In this document: piece by piece, positions 32,127-44,644 of the stretch
Position numbering within the stretch: position 1 is the first letter of the stretch
How the letters are laid out: every line of letters starts with the position of its first letter
NCBI GenBank assembly: GCA_030268105.1
Contig: BSDZ01000080.1
Location: 558,001-622,000, forward strand
Source of the DNA: Volvox africanus
Lineage: Eukaryota; Chlorophyta; Chlorophyceae; Chlamydomonadales; Volvocaceae
DNA: 64,000 nt
Direction of reading: 5' to 3'
Notes under the pieces: generated by a model
What the model was told of the DNA's origin: nothing
Database searches by the model: none
The model's input: the letters and a program-made list of their open reading frames with translations, nothing else
Program-made: the position numbers and the translations under genes

Positions 32127-34489
32127 TCAGAGAGGTCCGTCCTTAGACTGTGCCCGCAGCCTAGCTTCATCAAGCAGGGGTTTCATGTCAGGGGTGAAGT
32201 TACGTGCCGGTTCCCAGCTATTGTGCTCAGATGAATACCCAGACCATTTAACCAGGTACTCATGCACATTGCGCTTACGCCTGCCCTTGCCAACACGTCA
32301 TGCACGGTAATCTAGGATACGTTCGACAGCATACAGGGTCTGCTTACCTGATAACCAGGTAGAGGGATTAGCTTCCGTAACAGGAGGGATGCTATCGTTA
32401 GCCTCAGGCAGAGTACCCTGATATGGACGTACGAGAGATACATGAAATGTGGGATGAATGCGTAGGTCAGATGGGAGTTGTAACTCTACAGCCACCGACC
32501 CTACCATGCGTACGACAGGATAAGGCCCCACAAAGCGCAGTAATAACTTGCGAGACCCATCAGCCAGGGAACGAAGGTTCTTTGTGCTCAACATAACCAG
32601 CTGGCCCTTAGTGAACGTGACGTCCTTTTTGGACTTGTTATAATAGTCCATAGCCCGTTGCTGTGCAGCTTCCAGGCAAGCTTTAGCGTCAGTTAGACGG
32701 GACACGAAAGACTTAGCAAACGTTTTTGCAGCTGGAACATTTACGTCCAACTCCCGCCAAACAGGCAAAGCAGGGTTAAAACCGTAATTCAGGAAAAACG
32801 GACTATTACCAACGGACCGGTTAGTAGCATTATTAATGGCAAACTCAGCAGCGGTTAGGTAGGTATCCCATGCAGTAGGGGTGCGTCCTGCAAAGTTACG
32901 GAGCATATCACCCAGGACACGGTTAACACGCTCTGTTTGCCCATCAGATTGGGGGTGGTAGGCGGTGGACAGGTTCACCCGCATTCCTACCAGAGTCCCC
33001 AGGGCGCCCCAAAACTTACTTGCAAATTGAGTGCCGCGGTCAGATACCACGGACTTGGGGACCCCATGCAAACGTACCACATTGTCGAAAAATAGACGGG
33101 CCGTTTGCTCAGCTGTGCAGGATGATGTCGTGGGGGCCAGGTGGACCATCTTGGTGAAACGGTCGACCAGGACCAGCACGGCATCGTATCCTCCCTCAGT
33201 TTTGGGCAGCGCAACAATAAAGTCCATAGAGACGCTTTCCCACGGAGCGTCAGGAATAGGAAGAGGTTGGAGATGCCCATGTGCTTTACCAGACTGGGCC
33301 TTATTGCGCTGGCACAGGTCGCAACAGAGGACATAATTTTCGGTGTCCTTAGCCATGCGGGGCCACCAGAATTGACGCCGCAAAAGCTCTAGTAACCGCG
33401 TGCAGCCAGGATGCCCAGCAAGAGGGCCGTCATGAAAACGTGAGAGAAGTTCACGACGTAATGAATTGTCGTTAGGTACGACAATCTGACGGTGGGATCC
33501 TTCCGATCGGATCCATAAGCCATGCTCCTGTACCAAGTGCCCCGTGTTGTTGTGAATTGTGAACCACGGGTCGGCTGCATAAGCCTGTTTCAAGCGCTTG
33601 GTAAAATCGGAGGGCACGAAGTTAGGTTTTGCCTGAGACCTACTCCGTGTGCTCACCGCCAGAATGGCTGCATGCAGTGAGGGGTGCCTACTGAGAGCAT
33701 CAGCTATGTTAAGTGAGCCGCTCAGGTACTCCCAATCAAAGTTAAACCGTGCCAGGTATTCCGTCCAGCGGGCCTGACGTCGGTTAAGGGAGGGCACACC
33801 TTGCAGAAACGTAAGGGGTTTGTGATCAGTCTTGAGGGCAAAAGGCCGGCCCTCAAGGTAACATCGCCATTCCTTCAAGGCATGTAGGACCGCCAGAAAT
33901 TCCTGTTCCCCAGTTGTATAACGGGTTTCAGCCCCCGAAAACTTCTTACTCGTGTATGCAATGGGGCGTCCCTGCTGCAACAACTGCCCCCGTCCCATGT
34001 ATAGATGCATCAGTTATGACCTCTACAAGGAACGGCAATGAGTAGTCAGGGAAGTGCAGGATAATATCATCAGAGATAGCACGCTTCAAAGCATCAAAAG
34101 CTTCTTGGCATGCGGGGGTCCAGGCCTCAGGTGAAGAGAAGGCTCCCTTACGTGTGAGGTTTGTTAGTGGTGCAGCAATGACTGAGTAGCGCTCTATGAA
34201 CTTACGAAAGTAGTTGGTCAGGCCCAAAACCTTACGCAGTTCCTGAAGGTTGGAGGGCACTGGCCAATCCCGAACAACAGCAGTTTTCCGGGGGTCCATC
34301 TGTATGCCACCCTGAGACACTATATGCCCCAGATACTCCACCTGTGGTTGTGCCCAGTGGCACTTAGAACGCTTAGCATACAGCTGCTCACACCGCAGAA
34401 CCTCAAAGACCAGGCGGAGGTGTTGTATGTGCTCCTCACGGGTCTTTGAAAACACCAGGATATCGTCCAGATAACAGATGACGAATTTG
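32127..34489 (-). pseudogene. pol: Pol of B1, 3' part
   Basis: Encodes the end of reverse transcriptase, RNase H, integrase and chromodomain. There is a 2-base deletion in RNase H near 33985 and a TGA at 32298-32300 at the start of the chromodomain. Both are shared with B2 and absent from B3. Integrase landmarks (HHCC region, SMDFIVALP, SDRGTQF, SDGQTE) are intact between them. The frame is cut at 34489 by the insertion of B2, at codons for IDKF of reverse transcriptase. Confidence 0.88.
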
Positions 34490-34912
34490 TGTTGTATCCT
34501 TAATGCATTTCGGTAATTCATTAAGATATAATAATTATCTGTTTATTATTTTATAATATAATATATTTAATTATCATATTAACTGTTTCATGTTTCCATC
34601 TGGCATTCGATTTGTGGATTTGGTCTCGGCTGTCGACGACCAATACTAACCGACTTCCTGAAACATCCGAACCTGTCGGTTACTCCATAACCTGTATGGA
34701 ATGGGCCATTTACCGCCTGAATGGTAAATGGTGGAACATCTGGTTCCTGGTTCACTGAATCTCCGGTTGTAGTGGTGACTTCTGAAGGTCACGCCCGGTT
34801 CGAGGCCTTATGGTCTCTCAAGTACGACCTAGTCGGCAGCTCTACTTAATCGGGCTCTGGCACAACAACCGGTATCTTTTGATACCACCCTTCGTGGGTA
34901 CCATATACAACA
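34490..34912 (+). repeat. 5' LTR of B2
   Basis: 423 bp. It contains a perfect 9-bp hairpin (CCATTTACC at 34706-34714 pairing with GGTAAATGG at 34723-34731) and a 6-bp hairpin with a TTTT loop (GGTATC…GATACC, 34871-34886). The AT-rich block at about 34525-34575 may hold the promoter. Confidence 0.93.
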
Positions 34913-34915
34913 AGC

Positions 34916-34927
34916 TGGTATCGAGAC
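34916..34927 (+). promoter_or_regulatory. Primer-binding site of B2
   Basis: TGGTATCGAGAC starts three bases after the LTR, identical in this core to the family-A site. The tRNA is probably initiator-Met-like. Confidence 0.65.
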
Positions 34928-35059
34928 TGTTCCTCCATGGGACGTCTCGTCAAGTCTTCCGCTGAAATCGTTCAAGCCTTCTCAAGTCTTTCTGTGGTAA
35001 CTGCTCAAGCCACTCTAACCGCGCAACGCGCTCAAGCCACTCAAGCTGCCCTTTTATAA

Positions 35060-35167
35060 ATGGACATCGACCACGATCTTCCTCCTGCCGACATCCCTCT
35101 GGACATGGAGACATTGCCTGAGGAGCTGAGCGCCGCCATTTTCGCTGCGGCTACCACCGGTCTGTAA
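35060..35167 (+). CDS. Leader ORF / probable first gag exon of B2
   Basis: A 35-codon ORF begins MDIDHDLPPADIP and ends AAATTGL before TAA. The ending and position parallel the family-A leader ORF although the rest differs. A GTCTGT donor overlapping the stop and an acceptor …ctctgttag near 35302 would extend it in frame as G-NIFL, comparable with G-NLSA in family A. Confidence 0.45.
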   Translation: MDIDHDLPPADIPLDMETLPEELSAAIFAAATTGL

Positions 35168-35717
35168 TATTCACGAAATTAGTCTAGTGACACTTAGAAC
35201 CTGCTCTCTGTGAGTTTGGCTGTGCTTTCTGTTAAAGTCAATCTCTAAGTTAGTCGCGGTCAACGTGGCTCGCGACCTAGACAATTCTGCCTTCTCTGTT
35301 AGGTAATATCTTCCTGCAACACTGCTTTCTATCTAGAACTTGTATTGCAGTTTTGCTGAGGAATCCCTGTAGTTGCGGGTTCGATAGTACCTTCGCATCG
35401 AATCCAACGAGGAGTCGACTTCGTGAATTCACTTCGGCTTTCACTAATACATATATATCTCTATTACTTGAAAGGTATTGTGTTTGTTCCAACCGCCGTG
35501 AGTGCTTCTGCAGTGTCAACACCTCAGACCCGTCGGAGCGGCACTTCTGCCCAGTCACTCCGATCCATCGCAAATCAACTTCACGCGCGGACTTCAAAAT
35601 TTTTGAAGTTCATCGAAGGCATCCAAGCGTTGGGTAGGCCCTGGTCCTTGCCTTTGCTTTGCCTTTCGCCAGAACAGTCACTCGCAGTTCGATCTGTTAG
35701 GCTTTCAGGCATACAAT

Positions 35718-37097
35718 ATGCAAGCCTCGAACTTAGCGAATGCTGTCTCGGCTCTTGCTGCCAACACCTTTCAGTTTGTTGGCCGGATTGCTGCTAATGC
35801 TAGCCAAGCGAATAGGTGGGAATGGCTCTCTAGGTTGACACAGCCACCAAATGCTGCTGTGGCAGGTGGTATCGACCTTCCGAACCAGCCTTCACCTATT
35901 CCCAGGCAAGGCGGCACAGCATCCCCTGAGGCACCTACATCACCTATTTATGCCCCATCCCCTTTTTATGTTCATGGCCCTGCTGTAGTGTCAAACCATT
36001 TGACACCTGGTGCCGTGGATATTCCTGGGATGGCTCCCGCTGCTGCCGCAACAACTTGTGCTGCTGTTGCGGGCACCTCTTCCAGGCCACCTGGGCCTCC
36101 TCATACTGGACATGAGGACGAGGTGATAAAAATAGCGATCACAGTGCCTAAGCTGAATATCCCTATGGATGTTAAGCTTTCTGATTTAGGACGAGTTGCT
36201 GCGCCTCTAACACGGGCCTTTGTCCGTAATGTTAGGAACTACTTTGCCACAGCCCGTGGGGGTCAACAGGACTCTACGTGCCGTCTTTTCTTGGCCACTG
36301 CCTTTGAAGGCGCGGCAAGATTATGGCACGATCAATGGACTAACGCAAGGGATTCTTATACATCTGAGGAACTGCTAGAAGCACTGCTTGTCCGTTTTGC
36401 ACCCCAGGTCCAGTCACGTGACACTGAGGCACGCCTGAAATTAAATGCTGGCAAATATCGCATGCGCCCTGGAGAAACTGTCTCTGCCTATCAGAGCCGC
36501 TTTGAGGCTCTTGTCACGCCCATTGCGGACCTGTCTGATAGTGAGCGTGTGTTTTGGTTTCAGCAGGGCCTCTCATCCGACCTTAGTGGGGACTGTGCAA
36601 CTGACCTGTCGGGTAAAACCTTTAAGTCATATACAGACTTGGTTCAGTTCTCCCTGGGAGCTGAACTTAGGTTACTGGCCCGACGGGAATCTGACAAACT
36701 GGCCCGTCCCAAAATGAACATGCTGTCGGTACAGGACATGGCCTGCGACGACCCTGACGAGGAGACCCCGGCGCCCCCGACCAAAAAACCGCGGGCTGCA
36801 TCCGTTCGTCCAGGCATCACCGGGCACGAGGATCAGCCGCGGCAGGTTAAGGGCGCCGGTAAGTCTAAAAGGGGCGGCGGACAGCAGGGGAGGCACTTGG
36901 CCCCAAAAGGGGGCCACGTGCAGAAGAAGGGGCCCAAGCAGAACCTAGCGGAATATTTAACCACATTCAAATGTACTAGACGGGAGTTCCATTTCCGTAA
37001 ACAACATGGGATGTGCCTCCGTTGCGGTTCCGACCAACATAGGGTTGACTCCTGCCCAATGCTGGGGGCGGAGAAAAATAAGGGTAAGGACCACTAG
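35718..37097 (+). CDS. gag: Gag of B2
   Basis: A 459-codon ORF. The N-terminus is Ala/Pro-rich. The gag core (AFVRNVRNYFATARGG, LWHDQWTNARDSY, YQSRFEALVTPIADLSDSER) spans about residues 165-300. A Lys/Gly-rich basic linker follows, and the zinc knuckle is C-x2-C-x4-H-x4-C (CLRCGSDQHRVDSC). It ends at UAG (37095-37097) with pol in the same frame. Confidence 0.88.
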   Translation: MQASNLANAVSALAANTFQFVGRIAANASQANRWEWLSRLTQPPNAAVAGGIDLPNQPSPIPRQGGTASPEAPTSPIYAPSPFYVHGPAVVSNHLTPGAVDIPGMAPAAAATTCAAVAGTSSRPPGPPHTGHEDEVIKIAITVPKLNIPMDVKLSDLGRVAAPLTRAFVRNVRNYFATARGGQQDSTCRLFLATAFEGAARLWHDQWTNARDSYTSEELLEALLVRFAPQVQSRDTEARLKLNAGKYRMRPGETVSAYQSRFEALVTPIADLSDSERVFWFQQGLSSDLSGDCATDLSGKTFKSYTDLVQFSLGAELRLLARRESDKLARPKMNMLSVQDMACDDPDEETPAPPTKKPRAASVRPGITGHEDQPRQVKGAGKSKRGGGQQGRHLAPKGGHVQKKGPKQNLAEYLTTFKCTRREFHFRKQHGMCLRCGSDQHRVDSCPMLGAEKNKGKDH

Positions 37098-40000
37098 GAA
37101 CTTGCCCAGGCTGGTATAGAGGGATCACCACCTGGGGTCTTTGCTGTGGGCCAGATGGTAGCAAAGTGCCGTGCAGTACGGGCTCTTTTGCCCTCTGTTT
37201 TAAACCAAGTGGAGCAGGTGATAGGGAGACGTTTTTCTTTTGATGCACGAACTGTCCGTGCCGGCTTTGATGGCTTTTGTAATCTGTTTGAGCCTCAAGG
37301 TCGCCCCCTATCCTCCGCTAACTTGGGTGGGCATACTATCTTGTTCACTCCCTCTTCACTCTGCGAGCTACAGAAGCAATTAGCTCTCTTTAGGGCATGC
37401 AAACGTCAACACCCTGATACCTCAGCATGCATCTTGCTGCCTGAGTATGTGTCCCGACGCAACCCTTCTTTTCTGTCGGGAATGCAACGGGTCTTAAGGT
37501 TTAATCCAGGGACGGCTCTTTTCCATAGCCTTGATATGGCAGGTGAGGTTGTTCAACTCCCTGGAAGCCCATACTCTGTTGACGTCTGGTTTGCTGCTCC
37601 TAAATCGGTTCAGGAGGGCTTGCCTGAGACTGAACCCTGTATTTCAGTTCTCTGCTTGCCTAAAGCTGCTGCCCTGATAGGTGCTGGCGTACCTCTGATC
37701 ACCGTAAGTACGGCAGGTCGTACGTTCACCGCCCTAGCCGACTCTGGAGCCAGTGATGATTTCATTTCGGCTTCAGTGGTTACGCAGCTTGGCCTGAAAC
37801 CTAGCCCATGCTCCTGGTCAGAAGTTACCCTTGCTGATGGGGGTAAGCAGGCTATCTTGGGGCAGGTTAATCTTCGTCTATCTGCAGGTCCTTTAAGGTT
37901 AAATGTCCGCCCATACGTGTTGCCTGAGCTAACTGACGCTGCCACGTATATCTTGGGTTCTTCCACGCTAGCACAGTATGGGGCTGTCCTTGACTATGAG
38001 GCTAAATCTTTGCGCCTGCGCAAGGGGAATCTAGTCTGCAAGGTACCCTTTACTACTGCCGGACAGCCACCAGATCAGATGACACCTGCGCCTTGCTTTA
38101 ATTATGCAACCACTGCTATCTGTCAGCACACTGAACCTGAAGTTGTTGGCAGAAAAGCAGCAGTTCGCATGATTCGCAAGGGGGCCCATGCTTTACTAGT
38201 ACGACCCAAGTTGCACCTGAATGCAACTTCTATCCCAGCTGATGCCACTGACCCTGAGCTTGAGGCCCTGTTACAGGAATATGCAGATATATTCCAGGAG
38301 GTCCCTGGTAAGCCTCCAATGCGGCCTGTGGATCACACCATACCTTTGGTGCCTGGTGCAGTACCCGTTTCCCGCCCCATGTATCGGCTAAGCCCCTTGG
38401 AGCTGGACGAGGTCAAACGACAGGTTACTGAGCTGCTGAAAAAAGGTATGATACGGCCAAGCACATCCCCATACTCCGCCCCTATTCTGTTTGTGGGAAA
38501 GAAGGATGGGACTCTGAGAATGTGCATTGACTATAGGGGGTTAAATGCCGCAACAGTTAAGAACCGTTACCCCCTCCCACGTGTCGATGATCTGCTGGAT
38601 AAGCTAAAAGATTCTGCATTCTTTAGCTCTATTGACCTCCAGCAGGGGTATAATCAGATTCGTATAGCAGAATCTGACATCCCTAAAACGGCTTTCCGTA
38701 CGCCATTTGGCCATTTTGAATATACCGTCCTTAGTTTCGGACTGACGAACGCCCCTGCAACGTTCCAAGCCGTCATGGACCGCATCTTCAGGCCATACAT
38801 CGACAAATTCGTCATCTGTTATCTGGACGATATCCTGGTGTTTTCAAAGACCCGTGAGGAGCACATACAACACCTCCGCCTGGTCTTTGAGGTTCTGCGG
38901 TGTGAGCAGCTGTATGCTAAGCGTTCTAAGTGCCACTGGGCACAACCACAGGTGGAGTATCTGGGGCATATAGTGTCTCAGGGTGGCATACGGATGGACC
39001 CCCGGAAAACTGCTGTTGTTCGGGATTGGCCAGTGCCCTCCAACCTTCAGGAACTGCGTAAGGTTTTGGGCCTGACCAACTACTTTCGTAAGTTCATAGA
39101 GCGCTACTCAGTCATTGCTGCACCACTAACAAACCTCACACGTAAGGGAGCCTTCTCTTCACCTGAGGCCTGGACCCCCGCATGCCAAGAAGCTTTTGAT
39201 GCTTTGAAGCGTGCTATCTCTGATGATATTATCCTGCACTTCCCTGACTACTCATTGCCGTTCCTTGTAGAGGTCATAACTGATGCATCTATACATGGGA
39301 CGGGGGCAGTTGTTGCAGCAGGGACGCCCCATTGCATACACGAGTAAGAAGTTTTCGGGGGCTGAAACCCGTTATACAACTGGGGAACAGGAATTTCTGG
39401 CGGTCCTACATGCCTTGAAGGAATGGCGATGTTACCTTGAGGGCCGGCCTTTTGCCCTCAAGACTGATCACAAACCCCTTACGTTTCTGCAAGGTGTGCC
39501 CTCCCTTAACCGACGCCAGGCCCGCTGGACGGAATACCTGGCACGGTTTAACTTTGATTGGGAGTACCTGAGCGGCTCACTTAACATAGCTGATGCTCTC
39601 AGTAGGCACCCCTCACTGCATGCAGCCATTCTGGCGGTGAGCACACGGAGTAGGTCTCAGGCAAAACCTAACTTCGTGCCCTCCGATTTTACCAAGCGCT
39701 TGAAACAGGCTTATGCAGCCGACCCGTGGTTCACAATTCACAACAACACGGGGCACTTGGTACAGGAGCATGGCTTATGGATCCGATCGGAAGGATCCCA
39801 CCGTCAGATTGTCGTACCTAACGACGATTCATTACGTCGTGAACTTCTCTCACGTTTTCATGACGGCCCTCTTGCTGGGCATCCTGGCTGCACGCGGTTA
39901 CTAGAGCTTTTGCGGCGTCAATTCTGGTGGCCCCGCATGGCTAAGGACACCGAAAATTATGTCCTCTGTTGCGACCTGTGCCAGCGCAATAAGGCCCAGT

Positions 40001-41166
40001 CTGGTAAAGCACATGGGCATCTCCAACCTCTTCCTATTCCTGACGCTCCGTGGGAAAGCGTCTCTATGGACTTTATTGTTGCGCTGCCCAAAACTGAGGG
40101 AGGATACGATGCCGTGCTGGTCCTGGTCGACCGTTTCACCAAGATGGTCCACCTGGCCCCCACGACATCATCCTGCACAGCTGAGCAAACGGCCCGTCTA
40201 TTTTTCGACAATGTGGTACGTTTGCATGGGGTCCCCAAGTCCGTGGTATCTGACCGCGGCACTCAATTTGCAAGTAAGTTTTGGGGCGCCCTGGGGACTC
40301 TGGTAGGAATGCGGGTGAACCTGTCCACCGCCTACCACCCCCAATCTGATGGGCAAACAGAGCGTGTTAACCGTGTCCTGGGTGATATGCTCCGTAACTT
40401 TGCAGGACGCACCCCTACTGCATGGGATACCTACCTAACCGCTGCTGAGTTTGCCATTAATAATGCTACTAACCGGTCCGTTGGTAATAGTCCGTTTTTC
40501 CTGAATTACGGTTTTAACCCTGCTTTGCCTGTTTGGCGGGAGTTGGACGTAAATGTTCCAGCTGCAAAAACGTTTGCTAAGTCTTTCGTGTCCCGACTAA
40601 CTGACGCTAAAGCTTGCCTGGAAGCTGCACAGCAACGGGCTATGGACTATTATAACAAGTCCAAAAAGGACGTCACATTCACCAAGGGCCAGCTGGTTAT
40701 GTTGAGCACGAAGAACCTTCGTTCCCTGGCTGATGGGTCTCGCAAGTTATTACCGCGCTTTGTGGGGCCTTATCCTGTCGTACGCATGGTAGGGTCGGTG
40801 GCTGTAGAGTTACAACTCCCATCTGACCTACGCATTCATCCCACATTTCATGTATCTCTCGTACGTCCATATCGGGGTACTCTGCCTGAGGCTAACGATA
40901 GCATCCCTCCTGTTACGGAAGCTAATCCCTCTACCTGGTTATCGGGTAAGCAGACCCTGTATGCTGTCGAACGTATCCTAGATTACCGTGCATGACGTGT
41001 TGGCAAGGGCAGGCGTAAGCGCAATGTGCATGAGTACCTGGTTAAATGGTCTGGGTATTCATCTGAGCACAATAGCTGGGAACCGGCACGTAACTTCACC
41101 CCTGACATGAAACCCCTGCTTGATGAAGCTAGGCTGCGGGCACAGTCTAAGGACGGACCTCTCTGA
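37098..41166 (+). pseudogene. pol: Pol of B2, frameshifted
   Basis: The frame is open from the UAG through protease ([10 protein letters not shown] near 37735), reverse transcriptase (YLDD near 38820) and the start of RNase H. A 2-base deletion near 39309 (relative to B3) then shifts it. It reopens at 39283-40995 in another frame, covering the rest of RNase H and a complete integrase. TGA at 40993-40995 interrupts it just before the chromodomain, which is otherwise readable to 41166. Both lesions are shared with B1, so this is an inherited defect and not damage after insertion. Confidence 0.88.
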
Positions 41167-41220
41167 CGCTGTCCTACTTCAACCTGTCTGCTCTCTTCTT
41201 ATGCATCGGGACGCTGCATC

Positions 41221-41658
41221 TAGAGGGGGAACAATTGTTGTATCCTTAATGCATTTTGGTAATTCATTAAGATATAATAATTATCTGTTTATTATTTTAT
41301 AATATAATATATTTAATTATCAGATTAACTGTTTCATGTTCCCATCTAGCATTCGATTTGTGGATTTGGTCTCGGCTGTCAACGACCAATACTAACCGAC
41401 TTCCTGAAACATCCGAACCTGTCGGTTACTCCATAACCTGTATGGAATGGGCCATTTACCGCCTGAATGGTAAATGGTGGAACATCTGGTTCCTGGTTCA
41501 CTGAATCTCCGGTTGTAGTGGTGACTTCTGAAGGTCACGCCCGGTTCGAGGCCTTATGGTCTCTCAAGTACGACCTAGTCGGCGGCTCTACTTAATCGGG
41601 CTCTGGCACAACAACCGGTATCTTTTGATACCACCCTTCGTGGGTACCATATACAACA
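41221..41658 (+). repeat. Polypurine tract and 3' LTR of B2
   Basis: The polypurine tract AGAGGGGGAACAAT (41221-41234) borders the 424-bp LTR at 41235-41658. Several variant bases (TTTGG, CAGATT, TTCCC, CTAGC) match the LTRs of B1 and not the 5' LTR of B2. Confidence 0.93.
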
Positions 41659-43372
41659 ATTTGTCGATGTATGGCCTGAAGATGCGGTCCATGACGGCTT
41701 GGAACGTTGCAGGGGCGTTCGTCAGTCCGAAACTAAGGATGGTATATTCAAAATGGCCAAATGGCGTACGGAAAGCCGTTTTAGGGATGTCAGATTCTGC
41801 TATACGAATCTGATTATACCCCTGCTGGAGGTCAATAGAGCTAAAGAATGCAGAATCTTTTAGCTTATCCAGCAGATCATCGACACGTGGGAGGGGGTAA
41901 CGGTTCTTAACCGTTGCAGCATTTAACCCCCTATAGTCAATGCACATTCTCAGAGTCCCATCCTTCTTTCCCACAAACAGAATAGGGGCGGAGTATGGGG
42001 ATGTGCTTGGCCGTATCATACCTTTTTTCAGCAGCTCAGTAACCTGTCGTTTGACCTCGTCCAGCTCCAAGGGGCTTAGCCGATACATGGGGCGGGAAAC
42101 GGGTACTGCACCAGGCACCAAAGGTATGGTGTGATCCACAGGCCGCATTGGAGGCTTACCAGGGACCTCCTGGAATATATCTGCATATTCCTGTAACAGG
42201 GCCTCAAGCTCAGGGTCAGTGGCATCAGCTGGGATAGAAGTTGCATTCAGGTGCAACTTGGGCCGTACTAGTAAAGCATGGGCCCCCTTGCGAATCATGC
42301 GAACTGCTGCTTTTCTGCCAACAACTTCAGGTTCAGTGTGCTGACAGATAGCAGTGGTTGCATAATTAAAGCAAGGCGCAGGTGTCATCTGATCTGGTGG
42401 CTGTCCGGCAGTAGTAAAGGAGGGTACCTTGCAGACTAGATTCCCCTTGCGCAGGCGCAAAGATTTAGACTCATAGTCAAGGACAGCCCCATACTGTGCT
42501 AGCGTGGAAGAACCCAAGATATACCTGGCCGCGTCAGTTAGCTCAGGCAACACGTATGGGCGGACATTTAACCTTAAAGGACCTGCAGATAGACGAAGAT
42601 TAACCTGCCCCAAGATAGCCTGCTTACCCCCATCAGCAAGGGTAACTTCTGACCAGGAGCATGGGCTAGGTTTCAGGCCAAGCTGCGTAACCACTGATGC
42701 CGAAATGAAATCATCACTGGCTCCAGAGTCGGCTAGGGCGGTGAACGTACGACCTGCCGTACTTACGGTGATCAGAGGTACGCCAGCACCTATCAGGGCA
42801 GCAGCTTTAGGCAAGCAGAGAACTGAAATACAGGGTTCAGTCTCAGGCAAGCCCTCCTGAACCGGTTTAGGAGCAGCAAACCAGACGTCAACAGAGTATG
42901 GGCTTCCAGGGAGCTGAACGACCTCACCTGCCATATCAGGGCTATGGAAAAGAGCCGTCCCTGGATTAAACCTTAAGACACGTTGCATTCCCGACAGAAA
43001 AGAAGGGTTGCGTCGGGACACATACTCAGGCAGCAAGATGCATGCTGAGGTATCAGGGTGTTGACGTTTGCATGCCCTAAAGTGAGCTAATTGCTTCTGT
43101 AGCTCGCAGAGTGAAGAGGGAGTGAACAAGATAGTATGCCCACCCAAGTTAGCGGAGGATAGGGGGCGACCTTAAGGCTCAAACAGATTACAAAAGCCAT
43201 CAAAGCCGGCACGGACAGTTCGTGCATCAAAAGGAAAACGTCTCCCTATCACCTGCTCCACTTGGTTTAAAACAGAGGGCAAAAGAGCCCATACTGCACG
43301 GCACTTTGCTACCATCTGGCCCACAGCAAAGACCCCAGGTGGTGATCCCTCTATACCAGCCTGGGCAAGTTC
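41659..43372 (-). pseudogene. pol: Pol of B1, 5' part
   Basis: Minus-strand continuation of B1 between the B2 and B3 insertions. It contains protease ([10 protein letters not shown] near 42720) and the front half of reverse transcriptase up to the codons for IDK. A CTTAAGG variant near 43173 creates a stop where B2 and B3 read through. One base is inserted near 42421 (VPSFTT versus VPFTT, plus compensating change). The gag stop UAG is at 43373-43375. Confidence 0.8.
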
Positions 43373-44222
43373 CTAGTGGTCCTTACCCTTATTTTTCTCC
43401 GCCCCCAGCATTGGGCAGGAGTCGATCCTATGTTGGTGGGAACCGCAACGGAGGCACATCCCATGTTGTTTACGAAAATGGAACTCCTGTCTAGTACATT
43501 TGAATGTGGTTAAATATTCCGCCAGGTTCTGCTTAGGCCCCTTCTTCTGCACATGGCCCCCTTTTGGGGCCAAGTGCCTCCCCTGCTGTCCGCCGCCCCT
43601 TTTAGACTTACCGGCGCCCTTAACCTGCCGCGGCTGATCCTCGTGCCCGGTGATGCCTGGACGAACGGATGCAGCCCGCGGTTTTTTGGTCGGGGGCGCC
43701 GGGGTCTCCTCGTCAGGGTCGTCGCAGGCCATGTCCTGTACCGACAGCATGTTCATTTTGGGACGGGCCAGTTTGTCAGATTCCCGTCGGGCCAGTAACC
43801 TAAGTTCAGCTCCCAGGGAGAACTGAACCAAGTCTGTATATGACTTAAAGGTTTTACCCGACAGGTCAGTTGCACAGTCCCCACTAAGGTCGGATGAGAG
43901 GCCCTGCTGAAACCAAAACACACGCTCACTATCAGACAGGTCCGCAATGGGCGTGACAAGAGCCTCAAAGCGGCTCTGATAGGCAGAGACAGTTTCTCCA
44001 GGGCGCATGCGGTATTTGCCAGCATTTAATTTCAGGCGTGCCTCAGTGTCACGTGACTGGACCTGGGGTGCAAAACGGACAAGCAGTGCTTCTAGCAGTT
44101 CCTCAGATGTATAGGAATCCCTTGCGTTAGTCCATTGATCGTGCCATAATCTTGCCGCGCCTTCAAAGGCAGTGGCCAAGAAAAGACGGCGCGTAGAGTC
44201 CTGTTGACCCCCACGGGCTGTG
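43373..44222 (-). pseudogene. gag: Gag of B1, C-terminal part
   Basis: Encodes the second half of Gag from TARGGQQDS to the zinc knuckle (CLRCGSHQHRIDSC), ending at UAG. The N-terminal half is displaced to 51392-51926 by B3. Confidence 0.88.
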
Positions 44223-44644
44223 TGTTGTATCCTTAATGCATTTCGGTAATTCATTAAGATATAATAATTATCTGTTTATTATTTTATAATATAATATATT
44301 TAATATCATATTAACTGTTTCATGTTTCCATCTGGCATTCGATTTGTGGATTTGGTCTTGGCTGTCGACGACCAATACTAACCGACTTCCTGAAACATCC
44401 GAACCTGTCGGTTACTCCATAACCTGTATGGAATGGGCCATTTACCGCCTGAATGGTAAATGGTGGAACATCTGGTTCCTGGTTCACTGAATCTCCGGTT
44501 GTAGTGGTGACTTCTGAAGGTCACGCCCGGTTCGAGGCCTTATGGTCTCTCAAGTACGACCTAGTCCGCGGCTCTACTTAATCGGGCTCTGGCACAACAA
44601 CCGGTATCTTTTGATACCACCCTTCGTGGGTACCATATACAACA
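44223..44644 (+). repeat. 5' LTR of B3
   Basis: 422 bp family-B LTR with both hairpins. The primer-binding site follows at 44648 and reads TGGTAGCGAGAC, one base off the B2 site. Confidence 0.93.

Larger units (their letters stand above)
34490..41658 (+). mobile_element. Chromovirus element B2 (family B), nested in B1
   Basis: A complete 7169-bp element with a perfect 5-bp duplication atttg (34485-34489 and 41659-41663) in the pol of B1. It has LTRs, primer-binding site, leader ORF, gag, pol and polypurine tract. Its two LTRs differ at about six positions (about 98.6% identical). Confidence 0.95.

Noticed and set aside
34886..34902. Third hairpin (ACCC/GGGT) at the end of the family-B LTR
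   Set aside because: Only four base pairs; too weak to claim alongside the two perfect hairpins.
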